Positions 1-10,189 of a DNA stretch of 64,000 nt are shown one piece after another. The first letter of the stretch is position 1, and every line of letters starts with the position of its first letter. The position numbers and the translations under genes are program-made. Origin of the DNA: Dryas octopetala (Eukaryota; Streptophyta; Magnoliopsida; Rosales; Rosaceae); assembly GCA_963921425.1 (NCBI GenBank), contig OY992838.1, positions 7,006,001 through 7,070,000 on the forward strand, given 5' to 3'. The notes beneath the pieces are model-generated. The model was not told where the DNA came from, did no database searches, and saw only the letters and a program-made list of their open reading frames with translations.

Positions 1-1070
1 CCTGTATAGATAAGCAAGTTTGCTATAGCGTTTCTTGTAGATTTCAGAGAGCAATCACTCCTTTATTTAGTAGATGAAACACCACATTGATCTGCCTTCT
101 CATCCTATGAGAAAGAGGGTTATATAGAAATAATAATTGGCCCTCTTTATAACCAATCCCACAAGTCAGCCTACCCAACTAATACCTGGCTACCACGTGT
201 TAACCCCTCACAATTGGTGATGAGGACAGACAGGGGTGACGTGGCTCTCTACCAGCACTGGAAAGACATGCACAAAATATCTTTTCCATGCATACTTTGA
301 CTAGAAAAGGAGGACAAATAGAAGGTACAACACCGGTGCCTTTCGATGACTCTACTCTTCCTTGTGCAGGTACCATTGTTGCCAAATAGAAGCTTGGCCA
401 CTCCAATTAAGTTTCCAATCAAAACATCAAGAAACCTTACAAAAGCGACCAGGTTTCAGCATCAACTCGACCAGTCAGCCACTAGTTTTCAAGTCTCTCT
501 TTCTTCTGTTTTTTACAGTTTTTTTCCTCTGTTATCCTCTGTTATTCTCTGTTTTTCACTTTTGCCTTTTCTCTCTCTATTTTGCTGTTGTGTTCAATTA
601 CATTCTCAGTTGATTGAGATCCTTGAGTAGTTTCTAAATGATGTTGGGTTCTGTGCTTTGCACTCTGCAGCACTAGTTTACTCTTCAATTGTGCAAGTTG
701 TGTAGGTAGCTTTGTCTTTCATTAATCATTATTCAGATTTATTTAATGTGTTTTTGTTTTTTTGCGGTATTAAAGTTCAGTTGGGTGTCAGTTTCGAGAA
801 CTTTCTACGTGGTTTTTATTTTTATGCAACAACAGTGGCCTACCAACGTATACAGCCAAAATCATGCATATTAAAGAGGCATATATTCTCATTTCCTCAA
901 ACCCCTAACAGTTGGTGATGATTACTTGCACCGCAATCACCAACTTTTATTATGAACATTCTAAGATGCTTCGACTAATAATTTAATCCAATTAAACAAT
1001 ATGGCAATTATTGACCTCTGCGCAACACACAATGCCTTTAGAATATCTTGTTGACGGTCCCTTACAATCA
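1..1070. repeat. Left copy of a duplicated block (paralogue at about 4355-5710)
   Basis: The block reads in parallel with 4355-5710: the same 5' UTR-exon-like start (AAGCAAGTTTG, CAGAGAGCAATCACT), the same run through TACCTGGCTACCACGTGT, the segment containing GTGGCTCTCTACCAGCACTG, and the stretch near TGGTGATGATTACTTGCACC. The paralogue contains a retroelement insertion that this copy lacks. Because the equivalent position at 4362 is the 5' UTR exon of a leftward DUF247 gene, this block is probably the promoter and first exon of another DUF247 copy lying left of the window. No coding region is visible inside it. Confidence 0.75.
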
Positions 1071-1227
1071 TTCTTGGAAGATTCCAATGCAGTTTTGTGC
1101 ATTTTGGTTTACAAAACCAGCAGTGCGACACATGCTAATTAATTAAATTCACATTGACAATGATAATAGACTTGTAGTACTATACTAATTAAGCATTGTT
1201 CATTACTAATTAATTTATCCAAAGAGA

Positions 1228-1520
1228 TCAAGATCTATAACTTAATAACATTAATAGAGGTACCAGATTAGCTAAATTCATTAAACTATAGGCCCTGAAT
1301 TCTAAAGTGAACAAAAAGGGTTGACTCATATGCATCTTCAAGCTTAAAAGAAGCAAAAGCACTGAGAATGTAAGCATGCAGTAAACAAGTGTATTGTTTG
1401 GTAGTACACCCCTCAAGTAAATGGTTGAGAGAGCAAAGGAGAAGAGTGTATATGAACATGCCACAGATAAGAAAATTTGCTACGGATTTTCAAGTAGATA
1501 TCAGAGAGTAATTACTCCTT
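1228..1520 (-). other. Orphan copy of a DUF247 promoter and 5' UTR exon region
   Basis: Positions about 1330-1520 match about 4240-4410 (TTCAAGCTTAAAAGAAGCAA, GCAGTAAACAAG, AGCAAAGGAGA, CAGAGAG-AATTACTCC), which lies just upstream of the intact DUF247 gene at 2611-3918. No DUF247 coding exon follows on the left, so this is a leftover upstream region of a deleted copy. The short reading frames here are not supported as genes. Confidence 0.55.
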
Positions 1521-1645
1521 TTGGTTGATGCATGATAACAGGATTATATATATAGAAATAATAAATTGCATCAGTGATTCATTAAGTCAACTCTTTCTCC
1601 CTTTTACTTTTCCTTTTTTTATTATCTGTTTTTCACTTTTTCTTT

Positions 1646-1912
1646 GGCATAGATAATTCATATAAATATCTTATTAAAATCAACAAAAGATTCTATTTTG
1701 GAAGAACTCTTCGACCAGTCTCTTTAGCATATATAATTCATATAAATATCTTATTAAAATCAACAAAAGATTCTATTTTGGAAGAACTCTTCGACCAGTC
1801 TCTTTAGCATATATAATTCATATAAATATCTTATTAAAATCAACAAAATATTCTATTTTGGAAGAACTCTTCGACCAGTCTCTTTAGCATATATAATTCA
1901 TATAAATATCTA
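1646..1912. repeat. 80-bp tandem repeat, three copies plus a partial
   Basis: The phrase CAACAAAAGATTCTATTTTG recurs at 1681, 1761 and (with one change) 1841, exactly 80 bases apart. The unit also contains GAAGAACTCTTCGACCAGTC and CATATATAATTCATATAAAT. Part of it resembles the DUF247 coding strand around 25120-25150 (AATCAACAAAATGTTCTATT followed by AGAAGAAC), so the array probably amplified a DUF247 pseudogene fragment. Confidence 0.9.
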
Positions 1913-2089
1913 AACATCATTGGGCACACCTTGTAATAACCTGCAAAGAAATTACAATGATTAGTTCGTAATAATTATACTTGCCGCTCGTGGGAAAAGG
2001 GCAAATCATTGCAAAGACCTAAGTTATGTAATCCTATAAAAGTATAGATCGATCAACTATTCTATCAACAATATTATCTTAGTGGAATC

Positions 2090-2240
2090 TTTCAACAATA
2101 ATAATAGAAAGTGAATGTGGGGTACTACAGAAGCTACAATAATAGAAAGGACTGCTAATTATATTGCTTCTAAGTCAAACCTTCCACTAGTGTAGTGCCA
2201 TGGAACTCTGTAGTACAATAGCATTCATTCAGCTCCAACA
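2090..2240 (-). pseudogene. Highly decayed DUF247 3'-end remnant
   Basis: The order GAAGTGAATG..., GCTACAATAATAGA, AAACCTTCCACT, TGCCATGGAACTCTG, ATTCAGC parallels the clearer remnant at 6460-6600 (GAAGTGAGCACAA, GCTACAATAATAGA, GCCTTCCACT, TGCCAGGGGACTCTG, ATTCAGC). In DUF247 genes that region encodes the C-terminal membrane segment on the minus strand. No open frame remains. The call rests on by-eye similarity only. Confidence 0.4.
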
Positions 2241-2610
2241 ATGCATATTTTGTGGCCTGAAATTGCTAGCAATAACTTGGTCATAAGGCTATGCGTGAGC
2301 AACTCCAAAATTTGAAAATTTTTAATCTCAAAACGGTCAAATTCTATCACACACACTAAAGCAGTGTGCAGTGCGTGTCGTGATCTGATGAAGAGGGGGC
2401 CTGGGATTATGTAAGGATAAGGATAGGCTAGAGTAAACAGTACTACAAGAAAAGGAACTTTTAGTCACAGATTCTTTAGTTACAGGAAGAAACCTTGTAA
2501 CAAATGTTATTATTATATTTAGTCCTGATCTAGTTACAAAAGCCTTAGTTGTAGCTAAAGCCTTAGTAATTAAATATGGATCTGGATACAAACTTACTAT
2601 TGATGCAAAA

Positions 2611-3918
2611 TTAACCTCTACTAAAATTGATAATAGACAACACCATCTGTGCGATACTGATTGTAAGGAAAATAACAACTGCAATGATCTCTTTAGTTGC
2701 CCAAGGTGAATTGAAAAAATGTTTTATCAAACTTCCCTTCCATTTGTGCCAGGGCTTTCTGCAGTACTTCTTCAGGTCTTCACAAAGAGTAGCAAAATAG
2801 AAGTCACTCGGGTTCATAATAACCCCATCAGCAAGGTTCTTGATCAGACCACACCCCTCAGTGCTGTTACCTAGCCTGTTTTCAACAATTCCGTATTGTA
2901 CAAGCAACCTCACATCCTGTGGTGTGCTCGCTAAACATTTTATGATGAAAACATAATCATTCACATATTTCTGAATGAATTGGCATTGTTCGAAGGCAAG
3001 CAGATTTTTAATTGTAAGCCATGTATCAACACTTATTATTAGTTTTGGAATTTCCAAAAACCCATCAGTGAATCGTATGTTGAATAAGTTGTTGGTTGAT
3101 CCCACCCTCAACTTGACTCCATCCCGGTGTAGTTCTGTGACGCTGGGTGTGGTTAGAGCCTTCAGTTGTTCTCCAGCTTCTTGTGGATCAGATGGTAGAC
3201 ATAAACTTCTTATAAGATCAACAAAATGATCTACTTTAGATGTTCTCATCAAATTGTCTTCCATTCCCTCTATATGCATTAAAGATTTGATGAATTTGTG
3301 AGAGAGATTAATTATTGAAAGCCCCTGATCAGTACCATTACTCTTAGAAGAGCCTATAACTTCTTCTGGGTTAAAAAGTTCCTCAAGAATGAAGAAGGGC
3401 AACTGATTTTCAATCAATTGCATGTCTGGCCATACATCCTGCAACATCCATGGTTTATTAAACATGCGATCACTTCCATCTCGCAATTCAGGGAAATTGA
3501 ACTTCAACAAGAGCTCAATGAGGAATGCGGCATCCACCAAAATAATTAATACAAATTCATCACTGCTAAACTCAATGGATTTTGCATAGCAACTGCGCAG
3601 CCTTGCTTCGCACTCCTTTATTTTCTTTACATAATCCTCCAAGCTTACTTTGGACCGACGTAGAAAATCTTGTAGGTACCTCCTTTTGTGCCCTTCCATG
3701 GATTTTAAGCCTTCCTTTCCATGGTGAAATGGACCTAAAGAGACTATCCGAGGCGCATATGCATTTTCACTTAGAAGTCGTAGTCTCTCAGGAACTATGT
3801 AGATGGAACAGTCTGAGGACAGGGGAGACAAGTTATCCAACTGCTTTTTCATCAAAGTTACTGGTGCGATATACGGATTTTCTATGTCATATGCAGCTTG
3901 GTTGCTGCCTGCTTCCAT
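2611..3918 (-). CDS. DUF247 (UPF0481) membrane protein, copy 1, intact
   Basis: A 435-residue single-exon protein of the plant DUF247 family (UPF0481, At3g47200-like). The family hallmarks are present: IYIVPERLR, YAPRIVSLGPFHHGKEGLKSME with HKRRYLQDF, LVDAAFLIELLL, and MLQDVWPDMQLIENQLPFFIL. A single hydrophobic segment near residues 408-430 follows NSPWATKE, so the protein is probably tail-anchored, with most of the chain on one side of a membrane. The frame is open for 19 further codons upstream, but I start at MEAGSNQ because the other copies begin at the equivalent M(E/D)G and the upstream part looks like 5' UTR. Shortly after the stop is ATAGTAAGT, a likely 3' UTR splice donor. This is the most diverged intact copy of the cluster. 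The biochemical function of DUF247 is unknown; grass members determine self-incompatibility specificity. Confidence 0.93.
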   Translation of the reverse strand: MEAGSNQAAYDIENPYIAPVTLMKKQLDNLSPLSSDCSIYIVPERLRLLSENAYAPRIVSLGPFHHGKEGLKSMEGHKRRYLQDFLRRSKVSLEDYVKKIKECEARLRSCYAKSIEFSSDEFVLIILVDAAFLIELLLKFNFPELRDGSDRMFNKPWMLQDVWPDMQLIENQLPFFILEELFNPEEVIGSSKSNGTDQGLSIINLSHKFIKSLMHIEGMEDNLMRTSKVDHFVDLIRSLCLPSDPQEAGEQLKALTTPSVTELHRDGVKLRVGSTNNLFNIRFTDGFLEIPKLIISVDTWLTIKNLLAFEQCQFIQKYVNDYVFIIKCLASTPQDVRLLVQYGIVENRLGNSTEGCGLIKNLADGVIMNPSDFYFATLCEDLKKYCRKPWHKWKGSLIKHFFNSPWATKEIIAVVIFLTISIAQMVLSIINFSRG

Positions 3919-4361
3919 TTTCCTGCTGATGGTTGGGAAAATCCAAACATATAGAACTGATCTATGAGCAAACACACAAAGACCTTACCACTTATTTAAA
4001 AGTCTTAATTACATCCCATACCTGATGACTTTTGAATTCTTGTGGAATGCTTCAAATTCATAGAAAAGTCTGTTGGTCAGCCAATGTTGGAAAATTCTAA
4101 TGTACTTATTATTAAATATTCCTACTAGTCAAGTAAATCCTTATGAAAAAGTCAAGATTACAATAACATATACACACACACACCCTCTTATTCCATAATT
4201 GAAAATTAACCCCAAACACCGAAACAACAAAACTATATAGCACCTTCAAGCTAAAAGAAGCAAGTTTAAAAGCATATAAGCAGTAAACAAGAGTATAGTA
4301 GTACAACCCAGTTGAATTAAATGCAAAGATGAGGGGAGCAAAGGAGACAAGTGTTATGTAC

Positions 4362-4440
4362 CTGCTGTAGATGAACAAGTTTGTTTCAGAGAGCAATCAC
4401 TTCTTTATTTGGTAGATGAAACACCACATTAATCTGCCTT
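4362..4440 (-). other. Probable 5' UTR exon of DUF247 copy 1
   Basis: On the minus strand CTACAGCAG|GTACAT at 4362/4361 is a good splice donor. It sits where other copies have GCAG|GTGCGAATT, preceded by the shared GATGAAACACCACATT and AGAGAGCAATCAC block. The 3' acceptor would be CCATCAG just before the ATG at 3918. The exon's 5' limit is approximate. Confidence 0.55.
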
Positions 4441-4578
4441 CTCATCCTATCAGAAATGAGGGTTATATAGAAATAATAAATTGGTGCTGTTTATACCCAA
4501 TCCCACCGATCAGCCTACCCAACCAATACCTGGCTACCACGTGTCGTACCCCTCACATTGGTGATGAGAAGTGAGAAC

Positions 4579-4883
4579 TGTTGAGAGTAATGTGGAGCAA
4601 TGTCCCACATCGGAAAACTAGAGCTTAGTATATGTGCTTATAAGTCATGGGCCTCTCCACCCATTGCCAATTGGTTTTGGGTTGGATGCTCTAATTCTAT
4701 CATGGTATCAGAGCTTGGTTATCCGCGTGTAAGGCCCAACGGCCACACGTGCTCCCACGTCACCCAATACAATTTGTTCACGTGTAAGGCTCAAAAATCT
4801 TGCCACACGTGCGGGGGCGTATTGAGAGTAATGTGGAGCAATGTCCCACATTGAAAAACTAGAGCTTAGTACCAGTACTATCA
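4579..4883 (+). mobile_element. TRIM (miniature LTR retrotransposon) with TSD AGAAC
   Basis: The 5' LTR of about 124 bp (4579-4702, TGTTGAGAGTAATGTGG...CTATCA) is followed directly by TGGTATCAGAGC (4703-4714), the primer-binding site complementary to initiator methionine tRNA. A short non-coding interior ends in a GCGGGGGCG polypurine-like tract. The 3' LTR (4820-4883) repeats TTGAGAGTAATGTGGAGCAA but has lost its middle, keeping CTATCA at the end. The 5-bp target duplication AGAAC is perfect (4574-4578 and 4884-4888). The paralogous block near 225 shows the uninserted state. The element has no coding capacity, which is typical of TRIMs. Confidence 0.92.
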
Positions 4884-5719
4884 AGAACAGGGGAGACGTG
4901 GCTCTCTACCAGCACTGGAAAGACATGCACAAAATATCTCAAAGTGAAGGAAGAAGGGACACAAAATCACATGCACAAAATATCTCAAAGTGAAGGAAGA
5001 AGGGACACAAAATCAAGATGCCGGTACCACACCGGTGCCTTCCGGTGACTCTACTCTTCCTTGTGCAGTACCATTGTTGCCAAATAGAAGCTTGGCCACA
5101 ACAAGTTTACATTCAAAAGTGAATCTACTCTACTGTTCCTAGCCGACCACATTTCGGCATCAACAGAACAAGTCACCCACTAGTTTCCAAGTCTCTCTCT
5201 TTCTTCTGTTTTTACAATTTTTTTTTCTCTGTTTTCTCTGTTATCCTCTGTTATTCTCTGTTTTTCACTTTTGCCCTTTATCTCTCTATTTTTGCGGTGT
5301 TCATTTACATTCTCAGTTGATTATGATCCTTGATTGAAGTAAAGCGGTGGAGTAGTTTCTTCAGTTGTGTAGGTAGGGCTTTGTCTTTCATTATTTTAAA
5401 CGTGTAGAGTCAAAATCATGCATATCAACAGAGGCATTCTCATTTCCTCAAAACCATATAGCAGTAACACTTGGTGATGATTACTTGCACCGCAATCAAC
5501 AACTTTTATTATGAACATTCTAAGATGCTGCGACTAAAAATTAATTAATAAACATCAGAAAATGCCAAACCATGAAAAATTTAATCCAATTAAACAATTT
5601 GGCAATTATGGACCTCTGCGCAACACACAATGCCTTCAGAATATCTTGTTGAATGCTCAAAATTCATTCAAAAAAGTGTTGTCGACGGTCCCTTACAACC
5701 ATTCTTCTAATGCAGGTTT

Positions 5720-6430
5720 GTACCTTCTTAGTCTATCTTGCTTTGTTGCATGTGAAATTATATTCATGAAAGGCCCCACAGCTAACTATAGTGGCTACTG
5801 GGTCATTCTCCATTCACATGTTGGAGTTGTGTGGCTACAATATAAGGTATGGATGTGGATCAACAAAATATAAGTTGTGAGAGTACTAATAGCAACGAGG
5901 CATTTTGAGAAAAAACTCCATACCCAAAGAGGTTCACTTGGCCAATCTCACCCAAATATTGGACCAGGGCTGTTCCTAAGATTTACGGGGCCTTGTGCGG
6001 AATTTAAAAATGGGGCCCTTATTACTGTACATTTTTCTTCCAACATATTAGGTGCCTATTTATAAGATTTAGTTACAATAAAATACATTAGTATTAAGGT
6101 TAATAAAATAAGTCTACAACATTTACGAAGAATACAAAGAAACTATGTTGAGGTCTCATACAGGTCCACCTAGTTATCTTGTTCTGTTTTGCCTAGTTGA
6201 CTGTGTAGTGATTTTTGTTAATGATGGGGTGTTGAGGAAGGTATATTGTTTTTGCCCGAAAACAAATGTGGGACAAGCTTACTAAAAGCAACGATTAGAT
6301 TCCATGAAGAAAAATAAGAAATGAAAAGGACAAACATGATTATAGAGCACAAAAACAATATCACTCTTCTTTATCTTTTAGACAAACATGAAACATGAGC
6401 AAAATATCTGAAATCCATAAACATCAAACT
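5720..6430. other. Intergenic stretch without a recognisable gene
   Basis: AT-rich DNA. A short run near 5960-6030 (ATTTACGGGGCC, GGGGCCC) resembles text common in plant repeats, but no boundaries or target duplications could be placed. Short open frames here show no family motifs. Confidence 0.4.
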
Positions 6431-6439
6431 GAAGCAATG

Positions 6440-6660
6440 GAACCTACAAAGCCATTATAGAGCACACTGTTTGAATGGAAGTGAGCACAACTAGTACAGC
6501 CGCTACAATAATAGACAGGCCAGCCCATGGAGTGCTGAAATAGTCTTGTTTCAAGCTTGCCTTCCACTTGTGCCAGGGGACTCTGAATTATGCATTCAGC
6601 TTTTCACAAAAATCAGTGAAATAGAAATTCAAATCCAAAGAGAAACTCATTATAGAAAGA
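6440..6660 (-). pseudogene. DUF247 C-terminal fragment
   Basis: Minus-strand reading gives a degraded version of the DUF247 end: WHKWKASLKQDYFSTPWA-like coding followed by a hydrophobic run and CSIM. The plus-strand text GCCCATGGAGTGCTGAAATA and GCCTTCCACTTGTGCC parallels 24600-24650 of copy 6. The upstream coding parts are absent and the frame is broken after the LNSESP-like stretch. It lies just beyond the larger pseudogene at 6970-7860 and represents a separate copy. Confidence 0.75.
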
Positions 6661-6969
6661 CCATCAGCCACTCTACTACTTGCACCCTGTAAATGTGACG
6701 AGCACTCCATTTCAATTACTCTACAATACTTTGGTATCATCGATCCTACATGCACATGCACTTTCGATCAATGGCACACCCCATGCTATTCTAAATACAG
6801 ACTTTTTTATTTTTGTTCAAATCTCTATTACACTCACTTTAAGGAAACCTGAGTCTCCTAATACATATTACTCTCTCAAAGACTAGACCTTTACCTCCAG
6901 GGTGAGGGAAAAGGATGAGTGGAGCATACGACGAAAGAGAGACTTACTGTGGTTGATGCTTAAGTAACA

Positions 6970-7860
6970 GAGATGATGGAGCATACTATTTGTATGAGAG
7001 TGCGTATGACGAGAAAAGCAGCTGCACTGACGGAGATAGTTGCCCATGGTGTGTTGAAATAATTTTGTCTCAGATTTGCCCTCCATTTGTACCATGTCGA
7101 TCGATCTGCAGTGCTTGTTCAAGTCTTCACAGAGAGTAGTATAATAGAAGTTATCAGACACCATAACCCCATTGCAAAGTTTGTTAATCATAGTAGACAA
7201 CTTACTGTTGTCGCCTAGAAAATTTTCTACAATTCCATACTCAATAAGCAACTCCACATCCTTTGGAGTGTTCACAAAAATATCCATAATGACAACGTAA
7301 TCACTTAAGTAGTTGTCCATGAAATTGCCATGACATTGTTCGAAGGCAACCATATTTCTGATTGTAAACTCTGTTTGATCCCATATTTGCAATTTTGGAA
7401 TTTCAAGAATCCCATTGATGAATCGTATGTCAAAAAAGCTTTCCTTTGATCTCACCTTAAACTTAACTCCTGCTTGGTGTAGCTCTGTCATGCTGGATGT
7501 GATTAGAGCTCTGCATTTCTCTCGAGATTTTGATTACAATAGTGGTGAGAAAGACCAATTATTGAAAGTCCAATTATTTGATTAGAGCTCTGCATTGTCT
7601 TCAAACTTTCTTCCGTTCCCACTGTATCCTTTATAAGATAATATTTGAAAAAATGGTGAGAAAGACCAATTATTGAAAGTCTCTCAGAACTGTTAGAATT
7701 AGAAGGGACTGGAAATCTTTCTGCTGGGTCAAACAGATCCTCAACAATGAAGATGGCAGCTGATTTTCAAGCAACAACATGTCAGACCATAGATCATATA
7801 TCATATTTGGTCTTTTACATATATATGCAATCATTTTCATCTGCCAAATCATAGTACCAG
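6970..7860 (-). pseudogene. Truncated, frameshifted DUF247 copy 2
   Basis: The C-terminal half (7491 down to about 7110) reads clearly: MTELHQAGVKFKV, FDIRFINGILEIPKLQI, VAFEQCHGN, TPKDVELLIEYGIVENFLGD, YYTTLCEDLNKHC. After NKHCRS a frameshift turns the expected WYKWK...NTPWATISV membrane tail into an unrelated reading, although the correct tail is still visible in another frame. Upstream (7670-7860) only PNMIYDLWSDMLLLENQLP remains, again frameshifted. The text around AGAAAGACCAATTATTGAAAG is duplicated (about 7545 and 7655). The N-terminal 150 codons are missing; the sequence there is instead a fragment of the neighbouring membrane-protein gene's last exon. Non-functional. Confidence 0.93.
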
Positions 7861-7864
7861 ATGA

Positions 7865-7957
7865 TCGAAGAGCTACGAAGAAGCTTTGCACTGGAATGGG
7901 CCTAGCTTTGCAGCCTTTGCTCTTCTATAACAACCTTGACATCATACTTTAATTAGA
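7865..7957 (-). pseudogene. Fragment of the membrane-protein gene's last exon
   Basis: The plus-strand run AGAAGCTTTGCACTGGAATG, GGCCTAGC, TATAACAACCTTGACATCATACTTT matches 42015-42080, the 3' end of the last exon of the gene at 41989-44028 (GAGGCTTTGCAATAGGCC, TTAACAACCTTCTTCATATC). It abuts the truncated DUF247 copy 2 where its N-terminus should be, so the junction is a recombination scar. Confidence 0.65.
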
Positions 7958-8732
7958 GATAATTAATAATGTAATTAATTTCATATCCCAAGAAATTACA
8001 AAGTATGTTAGGACGACTGTGAGTTTTGATACTGTGGGTGTGAGGTAGACGGCTACTGAAAACCCTCATAATTTATTGGTTGGTGGTCAACTTTCAATAT
8101 ACCTTTCAAAGTTGGTGGACAACTTTCGATCATATATCACATAAGTCGATCCTTGTGCTTTACTGCTTTTATGTATACTTTTGAACCAATATTTTTTCAT
8201 TGGTTAAAATATATTTTAGGCTGGAATCCAACGATTGAAGTAAGTTTGGATTTAGACCATATAATAAGTATATTTGTGCGGCCTAAATTGTTATGTGTTG
8301 ATTTATATCTCAATTTGGGCTTATGGGTTGTGGCTTAATTTACAAGCCCATTTGATGTCTTTTATGTGGGCGTACATGGGACCCATTAGGGTACTGTTGG
8401 CAGCAACTTATCAAGACAAAAGAAGCTTTTTGCTTCAGTGTGTAAGAGAGGGAATAGATAAGAGACCAAAGAGAGAGTCGGCTGTAAGAGTGTACGTGGT
8501 TTTTCTTCTTCTTTGTACTGTTTGTTGGGCGATTGCTAAGAGAAAAAGGTGCCGCATCTGTTTTTTGATTCTTCATCTGTTATCATTAGGTACAATATTT
8601 ATTGTATCAAAGTTATAAACGCTTAAAATGCCTTGAGCTACAAACTGAAATTTTTAAGGAACGACTTGAAGTGCCTAGAGGAACGACTTAAGATACCCTA
8701 AGACATTCTTAGTCCCTGTGTTTTAGGGAAAA

Positions 8733-8933
8733 ATGCATTTTTAGTCCCTGTGTTTTACCTTGTAATCAATTTTTGTTCTTGTGTTTTCAAAATTGCCAAT
8801 TTGGTCCATGTGTTTATGTTTGCAAGCAATTTCAATCCACCACCACCAAAATCATCCCTATATTCCCTTCCACCACTGACAACAACACACCACCACCATC
8901 CTCACCCTTCCTCCATCCCTCTCTCCCCCATCA

Positions 8934-8980
<47 letters not shown>

Positions 8981-9149
8981 CTCTCTCTATTGGGCATAAT
9001 AGGTGAAATCCACTACAAATCCGCCGCCACAATTGGTGGTGGTGGACTAAAATTGTTTGCAAACATAAACATAGAGACCAAATTGGCAATTTTGAAAACA
9101 CAAGGACCAAAATTGATTGCAGGGTAAAACACAGGGACTAAAAATACAT
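8733..9149. mobile_element. MITE with long inverted arms (TTTTAGTCCCTGTGTTTTAC family)
   Basis: The left arm ATGCATTTTTAGTCCCTGTG...CCAATTTGGTCCATGTG...CACCACC is mirrored at the right end (GGTGGTGG...GACCAAATTGGCAATTTTG...ACAGGGACTAAAAATACAT). Arms exceed 120 bp. The loop contains a CT/TC dinucleotide run (about 8937-8990). Target duplications are unclear. There is no transposase. The apparent open frames are the inverted-repeat text. Confidence 0.85.
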
Positions 9150-9680
9150 TATATATATACATACAGACTGGGTTGGTATATATATATACAGACTATACAA
9201 TTGAAATGTACCTATATATATAAACCTAGGTAATTGAAATGTACTTATATATACTTTTTTTCTTACTTGTTTGATTATTTTCGATTGTGTAGGTTAATGC
9301 ATTTTTTTTATATTTGTATAAGTTAAACATATATTATCTTTTATTATTTTAAATTATAAAACATAAAAACTAGATAATCATGAATGTTTTAATTAAACAA
9401 TGTAAAAATTAAAAATATCCTAACAAATATTATCTTTCATAATTTTTAAAATTAATTCATATTAATTAGCTTAATTTTAAGAGATAATATGAGTCAAAAT
9501 TTAACAAAACAATCATTTTTTGGACCTTAGCCTTAAAAATTAGATTTAAGTACAAATCTAAATTTCGTTTTAATTTGAATGATCCTTCAAACTTGGACCT
9601 ACTTCTAAATTAACTGAAGATATAATTATTGAAAGCCTCTCTCATGTCCTATACTCCTATTTATGTGTCTCTTGGGCCAT
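9150..9680. other. AT-rich intergenic DNA
   Basis: Contains a TATATA-rich stretch (9150-9260) and AT-rich filler. A short DUF247-like scrap, AATTATTGAAAGCCTCTCTC, occurs near 9625, matching text at 16291. Nothing else is recognisable. Confidence 0.5.
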
Positions 9681-9689
9681 ATTGAATAA

Positions 9690-9987
9690 GGGGGGGGGGG
9701 GGGGGCTATTCAAACCACCCAAAAATGCTGAGTTCACCACCCCATTGATTTTTTACCAATTTTTGCCCATTTTGCCCCTGCATAAAAAAAAAAACTCACC
9801 CTCCAATTTGGCCGGCCACCCCTCCCAGCCCTCCTCGCCGCCGGCGGCGGGGAGAGCTGGGAGGGGTGGCCGGCCAAATTGGAGGGGTGAGTTTTTTTTT
9901 TATGCAAGGGCAAAATGGGCAAAAATGGGTAAAAAATCAATGGGGTGGTGAACTCAGCATTTTTGGGTGGTCTGAATAGCCCCCCCC
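9690..9987. mobile_element. Foldback MITE, Mutator-like, 9-bp TSD ATTGAATAA
   Basis: A 298-bp near-perfect palindrome. The left arm begins with a G run and GCTATTCA-ACCACCCAAAAATGCTGAGTTCACC..., and the right arm is its reverse complement ending ...GGTGG-CTGAATAGCCCCCCC. Arms are about 140 bp and meet at CGCCGCCGGCGGCG. It is flanked by identical 9-bp ATTGAATAA (9681-9689 and 9988-9996), the duplication size of Mutator-like elements. The paralogous region has the uninterrupted site at 16339-16347. No coding. Confidence 0.95.
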
Positions 9988-10110
9988 ATTGAATAATCCA
10001 TTGCGGGTTGGGCTTCGGCCCCCGGTTTACCAACAAAAAGAATAATCCTTTGCGGGTTGGGCTTCGGCCCCCGGTTTACCAACAAAAAGAATAATCCTTT
10101 GCGGGCCCCA
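9988..10110. repeat. 49-bp tandem repeat, about 2.4 copies
   Basis: AATAATCC followed by TTGCGGGTTGGGCTTCGGCC and CCCGGTTTACCAACAAAAAG recurs at 9992, 10041 and 10090, 49 bases apart. The paralogue at 16342-16400 has a single shorter copy, so the array expanded only here. Confidence 0.88.
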
Positions 10111-10189
10111 CCATGACTAAATTGGAGTAATAGTAGAAGGTTTTCTCCTTATCGGTGGGCCTAAGCCCAAACACATCTAGGACCAAATG

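Larger units (their letters stand above)
4355..5710. repeat. Right copy of the 1-1070 duplicated block
   Basis: The sequence is collinear with 1-1070, interrupted by the TRIM element at 4579-4883. At 4919-5010 there is a short tandem duplication of about 47 bases (ATGCACAAAATATCTCAAAG repeated), which the left copy lacks. No coding region is recognisable. It lies upstream of DUF247 copy 1. Confidence 0.8.

Noticed and set aside
9682-10036. Two similar proteins on opposite strands with KKKTHPSNLAGHPSQ-type text
   Set aside because: They are the two arms of a foldback MITE read in both directions.
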